In this document: piece by piece, positions 49,660 through 62,469 of the stretch
Position numbering within the stretch: position 1 is the first letter of the stretch
Layout: the number at the start of each line of letters is the position of its first letter
Source: Hippophae tibetana
Lineage: Eukaryota > Streptophyta > Magnoliopsida > Rosales > Elaeagnaceae
Assembly: GCA_037013495.1 (NCBI GenBank)
Contig: CM072807.1
Span: 2,267,001-2,331,000 of the forward strand
Reading direction: 5' to 3'
Length of the DNA: 64,000 nucleotides
The notes under the pieces: generated by a model
What the model was told of the DNA's origin: nothing
The model's input: the letters and a program-made list of their open reading frames with translations, nothing else
Databases searched by the model: none
Position numbers and translations under genes: made by a program

Positions 49660-50190
49660 GTAAAATTGATTTTAAGTATTAATTAAACATAAAATTATTA
49701 CTACGGTTATTTTGATAACCTATCTAAAATTAATTATATTTAATTAATTTATTTATATATTTAATAAATTAAATTATATATTTAAAATTAATTAGTGTTT
49801 AAATTAATATATTTAATTAATTAATTTATATATTTAATAAATTAAATTATATATTTAAAATTAATTAGTGTTTAAATTAATATGTTTAATTAATTAATTT
49901 ATATATTTAATAAATTAAATTATATATTTAAAATTAATTAGTGTTTAAATTAATATGTTTAATTAATTAATTTATATATTTAATAAATTAAATTATATAT
50001 TTAAAATTAATTAGTGTTTAAATTAATATGTTTAAGAAAAATGGTTTTTTTAGATATTTTTTAATAATCGTCCTAAATAGTTATTCATAGGTTTTATCTC
50101 AAAACTCTAACATTTTCGGATACAGATTTTATAATTTAATTCAAGAATAATTATATTAAAAATTGTCATCATTACTGGTAGACTAATATA
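49660..50190. repeat. Dispersed repeat, copy 2, with internal tandem expansion
   Basis: It shares ordered blocks with 21240-21545: an ATTAATTAA part with ATTAGTGTTT, TTTTTTAATAATCGTCC, GGATACAGATTTTATAATTT and AATTATATTAAAAATTGTC. It lies just upstream of the MRL7-type gene. Non-coding; family unknown. Confidence 0.6.
49733..50030. repeat. Four-copy tandem repeat, unit about 73 bp
   Basis: The unit holds TTTATATATTTAATAAATTA, AATTATATATTTAAAATTAA and TTAGTGTTTAAATTAATATG in order and repeats four times almost without change. The first unit is slightly divergent. The near identity suggests recent expansion. Confidence 0.92.
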
Positions 50191-52470
50191 CATATAAAAA
50201 TAATTGAATTAATTACCTTTTATATTTTTAATATATTTGATTTGTTAAAAAATATACTTATAATATAAAGTTTTATATTCTTATACTTATAAGAAATTAT
50301 GAATATATTTATAATAAATATTTATAATTTTGAGATTTTAAATATGTTGTTGGTATGTTTGTAATTCTATAAATTTTATAAACTTATTTATAATTTTATA
50401 AATATTATAAAAATATTTGTTATAATTTTAATAGAGGGTATAAAATATAATTAATTCATAACAATATGATCTATTTTGTGGGTTATTTTAGCACGTTTCA
50501 TTTCAAAATCAATTTTAGAAAAAAAAAATTATAAATATAAATTGATTATCTTACTATAATTTATAAATATTTACCAAAAAAAATCTATAATTTGTAAATG
50601 CAGTTTTTCTTTTTTATCTCAACATAATGCTTTAATTTTAAAGTATTAGCAAATTTATACCCAAAAATTTATAAACAAAATTAAATATATATTCAACAAT
50701 AAAATTTGTGTAGACATAAGTTTAAGAGTAATATTTTTGTTCAAAAACTTAATTGACGAGTTACGATAATTTTTCTGTTTTTAAATACGTATATAAAATC
50801 ATTTTTATTTTATTTTAAATATATATTTAAGAGTACTTATGGGATAAATAAGGAAAGCATCATTATAGGTTATCTTGAGCAATTTTTTCATAATTTAATC
50901 AACTCTCATATTATTATGCGATTTCACAATCTCACGTGAGTGGGTGACACTTTTAAACTACTCATATATGACGATCAACGGGCATGTTGAGGTAGCAAAG
51001 AGGCTATTCACTTCCTGGTTTAAATATCTACAAGAATAATACTGAAATCTTTTATCCAATATTTCAAGATTATTCCCTTATTAAAATTTTATTTTCAATC
51101 GTATCTTAAATATAAAAAATCAATGAGTATGGGCTTCTAAGTACAATGAATTTAATATTTAGAGTAAAACTTTGTAATTTGAAAATCATTCCAATATTTA
51201 TTATTTAATTTATGATGATTAAGTGTTTTAATAATTAGAACACTAATGCAATGCATAAAAATGTTTTTAATTAAAAAAAATTGAATTTAACTCTACATTA
51301 TCCAAATATATATATGATTTTTACATAAAATAATAAGAATATATAAATTAAAAATTGGAATAGAAAAAGGTGAAATTCAAACACAACTTGTTTAACACGG
51401 AACATTCTCATTGATACAAAATTTAGAGTTTCTTGGAAATTCCTACTACATAACATAATTAATGATTTATTTTTAAAACATAAAACCCATTTTAAAACTT
51501 TAAAAGGGATTTTACTAAGGGTAGTATCAATTTACTTTTATAAATAGAATATATTAATCATTTTTATAAAATTTGTATATTTCAATAACTTATTATTATA
51601 TTTTTTAATATTTTAATCATTTTATGATAATTTTTTATTTTTTTAATTATTATTTATGCAAAAACTCAAATTAAATTGAATTTAAACTTATTAATGTTTA
51701 AAGAAAAAAAAATTAATCAAAAAAAGTAAACAAATAAAATGATTAGAATCAATAAAACTAACCTAAAACAACTAAAATATATATAAATAAAATGTATATA
51801 AATATATCAATAATATTATTAAAATATGGTAATTCAAAATAAAATAATAAATATATTAAATTTATATTATGAATTTTTTTTTTTACTTCTAATTATACTT
51901 CGAACTCGGAATTTTATTAATTTTTTCCGGCTTTTTGTAAGTTCTCATAAGCAGATGCGAAACTGACCTTTAAGAAGGCTCATATTGAATCAACCATTAA
52001 ACATTTTATTTTAAGTTTTAAAAATATATTGTTGACTCAAGATATAATCAACAAAAATACAATTTTTGGGTCAATTTTATCTTATGCTTTGTTGAATGTC
52101 AAGGCACACAAGCCAGTCATGCTTCCCATTTCATGTGCGTTTTCACCGAATTGTTTAATGTGCTTGAGTCTTTCAGCGATAAATTATAACCAGAAATTCA
52201 GAAGAAGAAAAAATACTGACTCCAAAAAACTCTTGCATACTCTTTAAATTGAAAGCAACAATTTTGATGTTGCAATTCATACATTTGGATCAGATACACA
52301 TTTCATAGTCACAAACTTACAGTTCTCAGATAGAAGTTAGAACTATGAAAGAAGAAAGAGAGAGAGAGAGAGAGGAAGGGGGGGCTTTTCTTCCCTACAC
52401 TCCAACATCTTTTCATCTATGAACAACCCCCAATAAAGTACCCCACGTTTCCCAACCAGGTTGCATTGGA
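50191..52470. other. AT-rich intergenic DNA and probable 3' UTR of the small plant gene
   Basis: A/T-rich to about 51960, with no gene supported. From about 52250 the composition changes and the stretch is probably the 3' UTR of the minus-strand gene ending at 52471. It includes a (GA)n run at about 52355-52375. Confidence 0.5.
52355..52375. repeat. (GA)n microsatellite
   Basis: About nine to ten GA dinucleotides followed by a G-rich stretch, within the likely 3' UTR of the neighbouring minus-strand gene. Confidence 0.9.
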
Positions 52471-52923
52471 TCACAACCGTAGAAATTGAGCAAGTTGGGC
52501 TGGATTGATGATGCCAGGTAAATGGGCTCCACCTCGGTTCAATAGATTTGCTACTTCAACGTACCCATTGAGCTTTTCCTCAACCTGAAGCTCACCTTCC
52601 CCTTCTATACTCTGCTTCACCTTCGAATCTGAACAGGAGGACAAACCCTCGACGGTTTCACTTTCAACTGGGTTCCACCGTTGTCCGAAAAGTGTTCCTC
52701 TCGTTAGAAATTCATGAGCTAAATACCCAGCTAATAGCTGATTTGACGAAGAAACCGAAGAAAAAAGCGCTGAATCGGAGTCCCGGTTCGAACCGCTCGG
52801 TTGAGATTGAACCGGCGGCTTAAGCCGTTTTGGTGTTGTTGACGGTTCAGCTTCCGTTGTGTCTCTGCGCTTGTTTGACGTTAAAGCTCGACGAGGAGGG
52901 AGACGCATCGTTTTGGTATTCAT
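52471..52923 (-). CDS. Small plant-specific protein, EMBRYO SAC DEVELOPMENT ARREST 6-like, single exon, 150 aa
   Basis: A small basic-headed protein of a land-plant family that databases often name embryo sac development arrest 6; its biochemical role is unknown. The conserved parts I recognise are an N-terminal LPPRRALTSNKRR (residues 8-20), the core NQLLAGYLAHEFLTRGTLFG (61-80) and the C-terminal block GAHLPGIINPAQLAQFLRL (132-150). The region between is Ser/Glu-rich and looks disordered. No signal peptide or membrane segment. The Lys/Arg-rich N-terminus (KRR, PKRLK) could favour nuclear location. The start at 52923 is the first Met; a second Met at codon 6 lies right before the conserved LPPRR block and could also serve. 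The family name is from memory. Confidence 0.75.
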   Translation of the reverse strand: MNTKTMRLPPRRALTSNKRRDTTEAEPSTTPKRLKPPVQSQPSGSNRDSDSALFSSVSSSNQLLAGYLAHEFLTRGTLFGQRWNPVESETVEGLSSCSDSKVKQSIEGEGELQVEEKLNGYVEVANLLNRGGAHLPGIINPAQLAQFLRL

Positions 52924-54424
52924 GATTGCTTATTTTCATGCCACGTCAGCAAGCGACGAAAAATTAAATCTACCGCAAAATTCAACAGTTTGAAAGAAAG
53001 ATAATGATTTCTGTTTTTGAAAGCAAAGCCAAAAACAATAAAGAGGGAAGAATAAAAAAAAAAAACTGTCAGAATCGGAAAGATAAAAAATGCTGCTTCA
53101 TAGATCCCTTTTCGAACGAAGGCAAAGATGATAGAACTGATTTTCTAATTTTTAAAAATAACAGTAATAAAAACAAAATTTAGAACTGGAAGGTTAAAAA
53201 AATTAAAATTGATTTTAAAATTATATAAAAAAAAAAAGTGCATGCCGAGAAGCAATTTAAAAAAAGACTAAAGACTAAAGAAAAACGAAAAATTTGATTA
53301 AAAAAAAAAGGGAAAATTTGAAAAATGGAATAAAAGAGGCTATAGAGATGGAAACAGAGAACTGTAGATGGGAAAGGAAAACTGCTAGAAATTGAATAGG
53401 TGAGTTTAGGGAGAGGAACCAGGGGAGAGGTGGTTGTGAACATTTATAGGAGGAGGCATACTTGATTGACCTTGATTTTTCAATTAATTACAGAAATACC
53501 ATAATTGAAATGGCAGATATGCCCTTAAATTGTAATGCTCTTAGTCACATGAAATAGGATAAATGTGAAATTTAGGCTTGGGAATCCGTATTAATTATTA
53601 AATATTTATTTGTTTTTGTATTACCTATTTATTAGATGGAATTCCTAATTTTAGTATACTTAGGCTTAGGCTTAGGCTTCTTCTATACTATATCAAATTT
53701 TAGGTGAATGGCTTGTGTTGCCGTGAGGCTATGACTAGTGTACTCCATTCAAATATTTTTTAACATTTTCCGTTAAAAGTAATTTTAATATTTCATTTTC
53801 TCTATTAATCAAAATAATCGACAACTTTTTTTTTTTTTGTATAGAATAATAATTGAGAATCTGTACTATATAGAGATTAACCTAAGAATTTATTGATACT
53901 TAATAGAGCAGCAATTTGCTTTCTTGAATTCCCATTTCAAAACACATGACCCATGCCTTAAATGTGCTTAGCAAATTGTGAGGAAGAGCTTTTGCGTGAT
54001 TCTAAGTGCATTCTCTTAATAAGAAATATTAACTAAATATAAATTTACAATCGTATATTTTTTTTATCAAATTTAACACATACCATGACATAAAAAAATG
54101 CTTATAAAAATATACATAAATTTAAGTGTTATAAATATTTTAATTAAATATAATCTTCAATTTAAGACATCATTTTTTGGGGTCAAATTTAACACATATC
54201 ATGTTATAAGAAAAATGCTTATAAAAATATAGGTATATTTATGTGTTATAAACATTTTAATTAAACACAATCATCAATTTTTGTGTTAAAAAACTTTGTG
54301 AAATTACATTGAATAAATATCTTAAAATTTGTAATGATAAAAATAACATATTGATTATATTTTAACATTGAATGAGCCTAATTATTTTAAAATTTCTCAT
54401 AATAAAAATAACATATTGAGATGT
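52924..54424. other. Upstream region of the small plant gene, then AT-rich spacer
   Basis: 52924-53460 is probably the leader and promoter, purine-rich on the plus strand. A minus-strand open frame at 53180-53443 is Phe/Ser-rich low-complexity sequence and I do not accept it as a gene. The remainder is A/T rich up to the LTR, including an imperfect direct repeat (AACACATACCATGACATAA at about 54071 and AACACATATCATGTTATAA at about 54190). Confidence 0.45.
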
Positions 54425-55440
54425 TGTTCGAAGATAAAAAAAAAAGGAAATTTTTGTCTAGGAAATCGATTTTATCTAATCTCTCAGTATGTTTTACTCA
54501 TCTAGTTAATTTAATTTAATTCTTTCTGCTTGTTAACAATTTCCAAAAAATATTCAAAAGTCTCGTTCAACAATTAATTGAAAACATTCTTATTCATTAA
54601 TTTACACAAAAGTATGTAATTTAACAAAGCAAAAAAAACATTAATATCAATGATTTTAATACTACACAGGTTCATACAAGTCTTTCAATCTTTATATTTA
54701 CCTACCCTTAAATATTTCAAATCTATCATATAATTTTCTCTTTCAATAGCAAATCACAAGATTAAAATAATCTAATTAATGATCGGTTAATTATAAGCAA
54801 TAAACTCAAAAAAAATCAAACAAACATAGAGAGAAATAATTCAAATTAACATGAAAAATCAAGTATAATTCGGAATTAGATTACATCTTTTTCCTAGAAT
54901 AAAGAAAATTTAGTTCATGCTAAAAATTAAATTCAACATAAACGAATTCACCATAATTTTTCTGAGAAGAATTGAAAGGAGAATGATTTCTCTCCAAAGT
55001 CTGCTTTTGGTTCCTCTGTTTCACTCTCCTATACTTTCGTCTCTTCACTACCTCTCATTTCAGTGCCACTTTTCGTTTCCCTTTTCTCCTTTTTTAAGGG
55101 TTAATCTTATATATATAAATATATATAGTCAGTCTGCATGAGTTTTTTTCAACGTTTTTCACTTCTTCTTTTTTAGTTTACACATTTTAGAGTTTTTTTT
55201 TTCTCTATTTTAAAAAAAGCCCATTTAATCTTCTTAATCGTGCATGCCTCTCTGTCAAGATAAAATCAAACCCAATATTCTATCTCTAGACGATATGCTT
55301 CTAAAATTTTGAATCTTTATTTTTTTCCAAATCTGCAATAAAATTTAAATAACAATAATGAAGTCTAAAATCAATAAAATAAATAAATAAAATTATACTA
55401 AAGTTTAAAGTTGAGAAATGATAAATTATGCAAGTTATCA
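54425..55440 (-). repeat. LTR (3' in element sense) of the second Athila-like element
   Basis: From TGTTCGAAGAT to AAGTTATCA. It matches the right LTR along its length, for example AATGATTTTAATACTACACA, TTCATACAAGTCTTTCAATC and AAATCACAAGATTAAAAT. Confidence 0.85.
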
Positions 55441-58410
55441 AACACCTTTAAACTTATAATTTTATTTGTCCTTAAATAAAAATAAAATAAAATAAAAGAT
55501 AACTATAGACAATATCAACTAGACCTCATAGAGAACTACATTACTTATCAAGCCATGATCTAAATTTAAATTTCATCACTAGTAACTTACTCTTTTGACC
55601 TCGAAGATAACAGGAAAATCAATCAAAAAATTCAACAATTTGTCAAGCAAGAGTCATTTACTTCAACCTAAAACTAAGTCTTAAAGTGTATGTGTGAAAT
55701 AGTTAATTTAACTTTAAACCACCAGTAAATTTAGATAAAAGTATAACAACTCAAATCAGAAGAATTCTCTCAAAACTTAATCAAATAAGTCTAATTTTTA
55801 GAAATTATCTCCACCAAAATCAGAGATCAAAATGTATTTAATCAAAGTTGTAATGATAGGCCACAAGGTGAGGCTAAGAAATAAATAGATATGAAAAATC
55901 AAAGCAAAAGTAGGAAAATACTTGGTAGAAAGAACAATAAAAAAAGTTATCCATAGGATTCATGTCATAGCTCTCTCTCGACAATATGCTCATACTGATG
56001 ACAATATTGTTATTATACTCAATAAATGGAGTGCTTTTTTTAGCCACCTTGATACTCATAGCCTTTTTTTTTATTTTCAACAACTTTAACCTTTTTTTTA
56101 TTCTTACTTTTCACACTATGATCAAATAGAACAAACATAATGTAGATTATTTAATTTGAACTAAATTTCTCTTTAAATGCAAATTTTCACCAAAATATTT
56201 TCTCAAAATTTAAGGTAAATTTATGATTTTTCAGACTTAGAATGAGAATGGTTTATGTATTTAAAAGAACAAATAAATCCTTATGTAAAATAAGGCTCAA
56301 GGGGGTTGACCATGGGAATACACCATTCAATGATGACGTGATAATCAAGACGGTTGGAAAAGCTTTTTGATTGAACAAAAAAATTGCTTAGATTTTTTCT
56401 CTAATGATTGGTATCAATTGGGATTTCGCCTCTAGAATCCATTAACGGATTCTAGAGCAAAGCAAGATTAAACTTTTCTCACCTAGTTAATTCAACACAT
56501 TTTCTTCATAGACAAAATGGATTAAAGAAAAATTTACTATATACTCAATTATTTTCAAGGACAAAAATTTAAATCAAATTACCCACAAAACTCTACTTAA
56601 CATAATAGCATATTTTGAATTTTTTTCTTAAAATCATCCTCAATCACAAATATCAGAGTCATATCAAATTCAACCATACTCAAATACATGTATCCTCATT
56701 GTAATTCAAAAAGTGAGATAGATTGACGAAATGAAAGGAACTTTCCTAGTTTTATGGTGGACCCGTATTAGTTTGTAATTTCCAACTATTTATTACTGCA
56801 AAAAAACCCAACATCAAAATCCAAATTATTCAAATAAATAAATAAAAAAGTTTTATGGGCTGTCTCCCAAAAGCGTTTGTTTTATAGTCTATGACCAAAT
56901 TTTTCAATTTTCATCGATTAGGATTTCAAAGAGGAATAAATGCACAATTCCTCTCCACTTGTTCTCTATAATAGTGATTCAATCTCTCAAAGTTAACTCT
57001 GAATATATTCTCTGCCTTTTTCTTCCAATCTATTGCTCCAAAAGGGTAAACTTTTTCAATTGTATAAGGACATGTTGTCCATCTTAATCTTAACTTATTG
57101 GGGAAGAGTTTTAGTCATGAATTGAAGAGAAAAACCTGATGTCCTGGAGCAAACTCATGCATAAAAATCTATTTTTCATGCCATTTTTTTTCATTCTTTA
57201 TAGATCTTTGCATTTTCATAAGTATCGTTCTGAAACTCATCAATCTCATTCAATTGAAAAAGTCACTTTTCCTCTGCTACCTTCAAATCAAAATTAAATT
57301 TTTTTACAAACCAATAAGCTTTATGTTCTAACTCTATAGGGATATAACATGCTTTTCTAAACACTAATCGATAAAGAGACATCCTGATAGGTGTTTTAAA
57401 AGCTATATATTATGCCCACAAAGCATCATCAAGCTTCTTTGCCTAATCCTTTCTATTAGTGTTAATCGTCTTCTCAAGAATATTCTTAATTTCTTGGTTT
57501 TAAATTTTAGCTTGGCCATTAATTTGAGGAGGGTAGGAAAGTGTTATCTTGTGCTTCACACCATAATTAGAGAGAAAATTTTCAAACAACATGTTGCAAA
57601 AGTAAGTCTATTCATCACTAATAATAGCTCGTGGAGTGTCAAATGTTATGAATATGTTCATATACAAAAATTTGAGCACTACTTTTGCATCATTTGTTGT
57701 TGCAGCAATTGCCTTCACCCACTTTGACACATAATCAACTGCTAACAATATGTAAACAAAGCCAAAAGAGGGATGAAAATGACCCATAAAATCAATTTTC
57801 CAAACATTAAATAACTCAATCTCTAAGATATTTTTCGATGGTAGTTTCTAAAACCTTGAAATATTTTCCATACGTTGGCATCGATCACAAGTTTTCATCA
57901 AAGTATAACTATCACTAAAAATAGAGGGCCAAAAGAAACTACTTTGAAGTACCTTATCTACTATTCGTGTTATTCCAAAATATCCTCCATATGATGAAGA
58001 ATGGTAATGATGGAGAATGGTTTGCATCTCCTCTTTAGGCACACATCTTCAAATTATTTGATCATGGTATCTTTTGAAAAGCAAAGGCTCATCCCAAAGA
58101 TAATATTTCACATCATGCAAAAACTTTTTACATTGGAGGTAAGTAAGATATGGTGGCAATACCCTACAAGCTAGGTAGTTTAAAATATCACCATAACAAG
58201 GAAGCTTGATCTCATATGCAAACAAGTACTCATTATGGAATGCTCCTTAGATCACTAAATCTAGTTTTACTTCCTCTTGGTCCAACCGAGAGAGATGGTT
58301 AGCTCAAACTTCCAAAAGAAATTCTTGAAGAAGAAGGATCCAACGAATCAGCTTAGGCTTAGCATCCATCTTTCCAAACATTTAGCTAATTGAAAAGAAA
58401 AGAAAAATAT

Positions 58411-59476
58411 TGTTCCAAGATCAAATTAATGGGAAGAAAACATCTAGGAAATCAATTTCACCTAATGTCTCATTATGCTTTACTCATCTAACTAATTGAA
58501 TTTAACTATCTTTGTTTGTTAACAATATCCAAAAAACATCCAAAAGCCTCTTTCGACAATCAATTGAAAATATTTTTGTTCATCAATTTACACAAGAGTA
58601 TACATTTTAACAAAATAAGAAAGAATTAAGACCAATGATTTTAATACTATACAGTTTCATACAAGTCTTTCGATCTCTATATTTACCTACGTTGAAATAT
58701 TTCATATCTATCCTATAATTTCTTCTTTCGATATCAAATCACAAGATTAAAATTATTTAATTTATGATTTGTTAATTAAAAGCAATAAACTTAAAATAAA
58801 TCAGACAAACATGAAGAGAAAAAATTCAAATTAACATAAAAATTCAATCATAGTTCAGAAATAGATTATATCATTTTCCTAAAATAAAATAAAAATTAAT
58901 TCATGCTAAAAATTAATTTTAACATAAATGAATCCATCATAATTGTTCTCGGAAGAATTGAAAGGATAATGATCGCTTTCCAAAAATCTGCTCTTGGTTC
59001 CTATGTTTCGATCTCCTATGCTTTCATCTCTTCCCTACCTTTCGTTTCTGCGTTGCTTTTTGTTTCTCTTTTCTCATTTTTTTAGTGTTAATCTTTTATA
59101 TATATATATAGTTGAGTTGCATGAGTTTTTTCCAATATTTTTCTCTTATTTCTTTTTGGTTTGTCCATTTTAGTGTTTTTTTCTCTATTTAAAAAAAAAA
59201 CCGACCCAATCTCCCCAATTCGTGCATGACTTTCTATCAAGATGAAGTCAACCCCAATATTCTATCTTATTACTTTTTGTTTATTCTATTTGAATAAATT
59301 TTCATTTAAATTTGAGAGTTTTTAGACAATATGTTTCTATAATTTTGAATTTTCATTTTCTTTAAATTTGTAACAAAATTTAAACAACAATAATGAAGTC
59401 TAAAATCAATAAAAAAAATTAGACTAAATTTTAAAATTAAAAAGTGAGAAATTATGCAAAATTATACGAGTTATCA
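58411..59476 (-). repeat. LTR (5' in element sense) of the second Athila-like element
   Basis: From TGTTCCAAGAT to GAGTTATCA, partner of 54425-55440. The ends obey TG...CA. No matching target-site duplication was found in the five bases beyond either end. Confidence 0.85.
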
Positions 59477-61752
59477 TGAACTTTTTAAATGTCGATATTC
59501 AATATAAAATATTTGAATTATTGATTATTTTATAATAAAAATATATAATGTTTATGATTATATTTTTTAATGATTCTTATAATCTTATTTTCTCAACAAA
59601 AAAAAAGTTGTAATATTACATATTATATTTTTTAATAATAAAAATGATATTTTTAGTATAATTTAAAATTATTACTTTTGAAAAAGAACGAGTGTATCTT
59701 ATTTTCAATCTGCAAAGTAAATAACTTATATGCAAGTATTAATGTGAGGGTACAATTATTTATAATTTTATTTTAAATAATATTACGCAACCCAAAATTA
59801 AATCTTCTCATTATTTGCAACTATTAGCCATCTACTTTATTGAAAATATACGAAAATAATTATTTATTATACGAACATGTGATTCGCTTAAAGGTAAAAC
59901 GGGTAAGACTTTCTAAAATTATTTAAAGTCTAATTTAAAACTACACTTGTTATTATTTATTGTTGAAAATAATTGTCAAATGATTTTAATTAGTATTCTT
60001 GACTATTTACTGCTCTTATTTTATTCAGAAATTTCATGGTTATGATTTTTTTAATAGGATATATTATTTTGTAACTTCGGGAAAAAGGAAGAATGTATTA
60101 TTCATGACCAAAATTAAGGCTATATACATCAAATTAAAAGTGAGCCATCTTAGTAGTTGAGATGTTCACAATCATGTTCGCAATGTCGTAATCAACGGTG
60201 GATCATGAGAGTATACTCAATAAGTATAATATATATTTTGTTAATTATTAAAAAATATTATAAATAAATAATAAATAATATTAATTATGAGCAAAAAAAA
60301 AAGTTAAAAAGTTGTATATACAAGAAATAAAACTACAAAACTAATATTTTTAAAATTGATAATAATAAAAATAACCTCACTTAATACTAATTTATATAGC
60401 TTTTAAGTTAAGATAAATGTATTATTTTTACTGGTACATGATTTATAGTATATTTTATATCATTTTCTATAAGATTAAAAATAATATACTACTTTATAGG
60501 TAAAAATAAACATTTAAATTTATTATTTATGTACTGCTATTAATTTGGATCCCTATATTCTCTAATTAAATTCAGTACATCTTTATCTTATAATTTGATC
60601 AGATTAGTACCTTATATCTCTAATTCAACTAGCTTGATTTACCATTTTTTAATTTTTATGAATTTTCATTATAAATAATCGATGAAAAAGTTGCATCACG
60701 GTGAATAACTAGTTATAGTTTTGATATAAATCTTATTATATATTTGAATATTTAGAGATAAAATTAAGAAGTGAATTATTGAGTTTAAGAGAACATGTTG
60801 TTTAATGAATAATAAGAATCGATAAAAAAGTGAGGGAAAGGGTATTAAGACACCTAATTTTTTTTAAATAATTGTATAAAACAAAAATAATAAATAGATA
60901 GAGTCGGTTTGATGAATTTAAAAATAAATATAAACAATATCAATTATTTTTAAAAATTAAAAATCAAATTAAATCAATATATTTAAAATTTGAGGATTAA
61001 TATAGCTTAATGCAGAAAGTATAAGACAGAAAACATAATTAATCCGCTTTTCAATATTGCTCTTCGATGTCACTGAATAATATTTTTTATTTTCTTATTT
61101 ATAAAAAAATAACAAATTACATTTTGCACTCTTTAGAGCATTCTCCGCTAAATTTGTCTCGAAAACATATTGCTACTAAATTGACCCACATTCCATCCAA
61201 GTTGACCAACATCAAAGTTACCGCTTGCTAGATACGTGTAACGCGTGTTCACTTAGCGTATACATGGTATGGTTTAGCAACACTCAAACATATACATGTT
61301 AGCCCTTTCAATTTCTTATAAGGGTTATGAACCAATGCATAGTTTTGGAGCAGTGGAGCACGCGGGTAAATAATCCGATTAAATTATTTAAAGTGAGAAA
61401 TTTTATCTTATCCCTTGTTACAATCAAATAAATTTATAAATTTTATATCTCGATCGAATTTGAATTAAAAATTATATAATCTATTTGTATTTGAATTGAA
61501 TTAAGTTCAATAAATTTTATAATATACTATATTCGATATAGATTAAATTATAAATAAATAAATATTTTATTTTATATTATATTTAAATATTATATATATC
61601 ATAATTATATTATATTATTATTTTAATTTAAAAATAAAAATAAATATTTATAATAATTTTATAATTTTACAGATGTTTTTTATTCTTTTGATTTTTTTAG
61701 TTGTAGTTATAAATAATAATATTTGTTATAAAACGATTTTGCTCAAGGATTT
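59477..61752. other. AT-rich intergenic DNA
   Basis: A/T-rich spacer. The patch 61140-61390 has higher GC but no coding frame or known motif that I can support. No RNA gene seen. Confidence 0.5.
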
Positions 61753-62012
61753 CAACTTTCTCAAAGATGAAATGGAAAGTACCAGAGATTTCTAGAGACA
61801 TATCGTTAGAAAAGCTTTTTTTACCAATTGGATAGATCAATAAAATAACAGTAACAGCTCCAATAGAAGTTGAATATGTAACATCAATCTAACGTAGCAT
61901 ACTTAGACGGAAACTAAGTTCCCAATCACGACACATATAACAAGCTACACCAAGTAAGAAGTGTAGAACAATTAGATAAGGACCACCATTGTATAACCAT
62001 TCATCAAAAATA
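61753..62012 (-). pseudogene. psbA: Nuclear plastid DNA fragment (NUPT) of psbA
   Basis: The minus strand reads as the middle of photosystem II protein D1: EWLYNGGPY, then [34 protein letters not shown] and MSLEISGTF. In plastid psbA the same stretch reads nearly [38 protein letters not shown]. The nucleotide sequence also follows the plastid gene, for example AAGCTACACCAAGTAAGAAG and AGACGGAAACTAAGTTCCCA on the plus strand. It is a partial, degraded copy with in-frame stops and small indels, surrounded by typical nuclear A/T-rich DNA, so it is a transferred fragment and not a gene. Only about 85 of roughly 350 codons are present. Confidence 0.9.
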
Positions 62013-62349
62013 TCAATTTTAAATTTAAATTTATATATATCATGTATATAACAATAATTCATAAATAAATTTTAATATCTGGTTTGAAAAAATCTGATAT
62101 GTTTAAATTAAGATTGATTATATAATCAAATAAAATTAAGATGTAAAATGTTAAATCTATTTGAATCGGATTACAATTGATAAAAAATAATTATAAATAT
62201 ATCTTATCCATTAAACAAAGTTTGAAATCTTTGTAGCGTATCCTTAAGAAGGGAATAAGCCATTCAGCCACACCACTATAACTGTTAGTGGCACATATCA
62301 AACAGAGAGAACACACATCAAACACTCTTTTGCCTTGCTTTATATTTGA
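62013..62349. other. AT-rich spacer between the psbA fragment and the ELF4-like pseudogene
   Basis: No gene, RNA gene or clear repeat. The plus-strand open frame starting at 62288 runs into short repeats and is not accepted as coding. Confidence 0.5.
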
Positions 62350-62462
62350 TGGCCAAAATATCAGTTTAAGAAACAACTTCTATATCAGTTTAAGAAACAA
62401 CTTCTATATTTGTTTAAGAAACAAAGATGAAGAAGCAACTTTTATATTTGATGGCCAAAATC
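62350..62462. repeat. Short local tandem repeats
   Basis: The unit TATATCAGTTTAAGAAACAACTTC occurs twice, and a third variant (TATATTTGTTTAAGAAACAA) follows. The word TATATTTGATGGCCAAAAT occurs at about 62341 and again at about 62443, flanking the array. Confidence 0.85.
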
Positions 62463-62469
62463 ATCGGTA

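Larger units (their letters stand above)
54425..59476 (-). mobile_element. Second Athila-like Ty3 LTR retrotransposon, broken
   Basis: A fossil element on the minus strand, framed by two LTRs of about 1.0-1.07 kb. The 3' half of pol is recognisable: the end of an RNase H region next to the right LTR (a KLIRWILLLQEF-like pattern), then integrase. The integrase zinc-finger segment at 57848-58042 reads HHYHSSSYGGYFG and CDRCQRMENISR; integrase core and C-terminal remains lie in about 57.0-57.8 kb. A noncoding stretch follows to the left LTR, where the minus strand reads AAGTTTAAAGGTG, a polypurine-tract-like sequence. Gag, protease and most of the reverse transcriptase are not seen. The element is broken in many places. 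The LTRs differ visibly from each other, so the insertion is old. Confidence 0.85.

Noticed and set aside
53180-53443. Minus-strand Phe/Ser-rich frame of 87 codons
   Set aside because: Low-complexity translation of A/T-rich leader-like DNA, with no known domain; it would sit in the 5' flank of the small plant gene.
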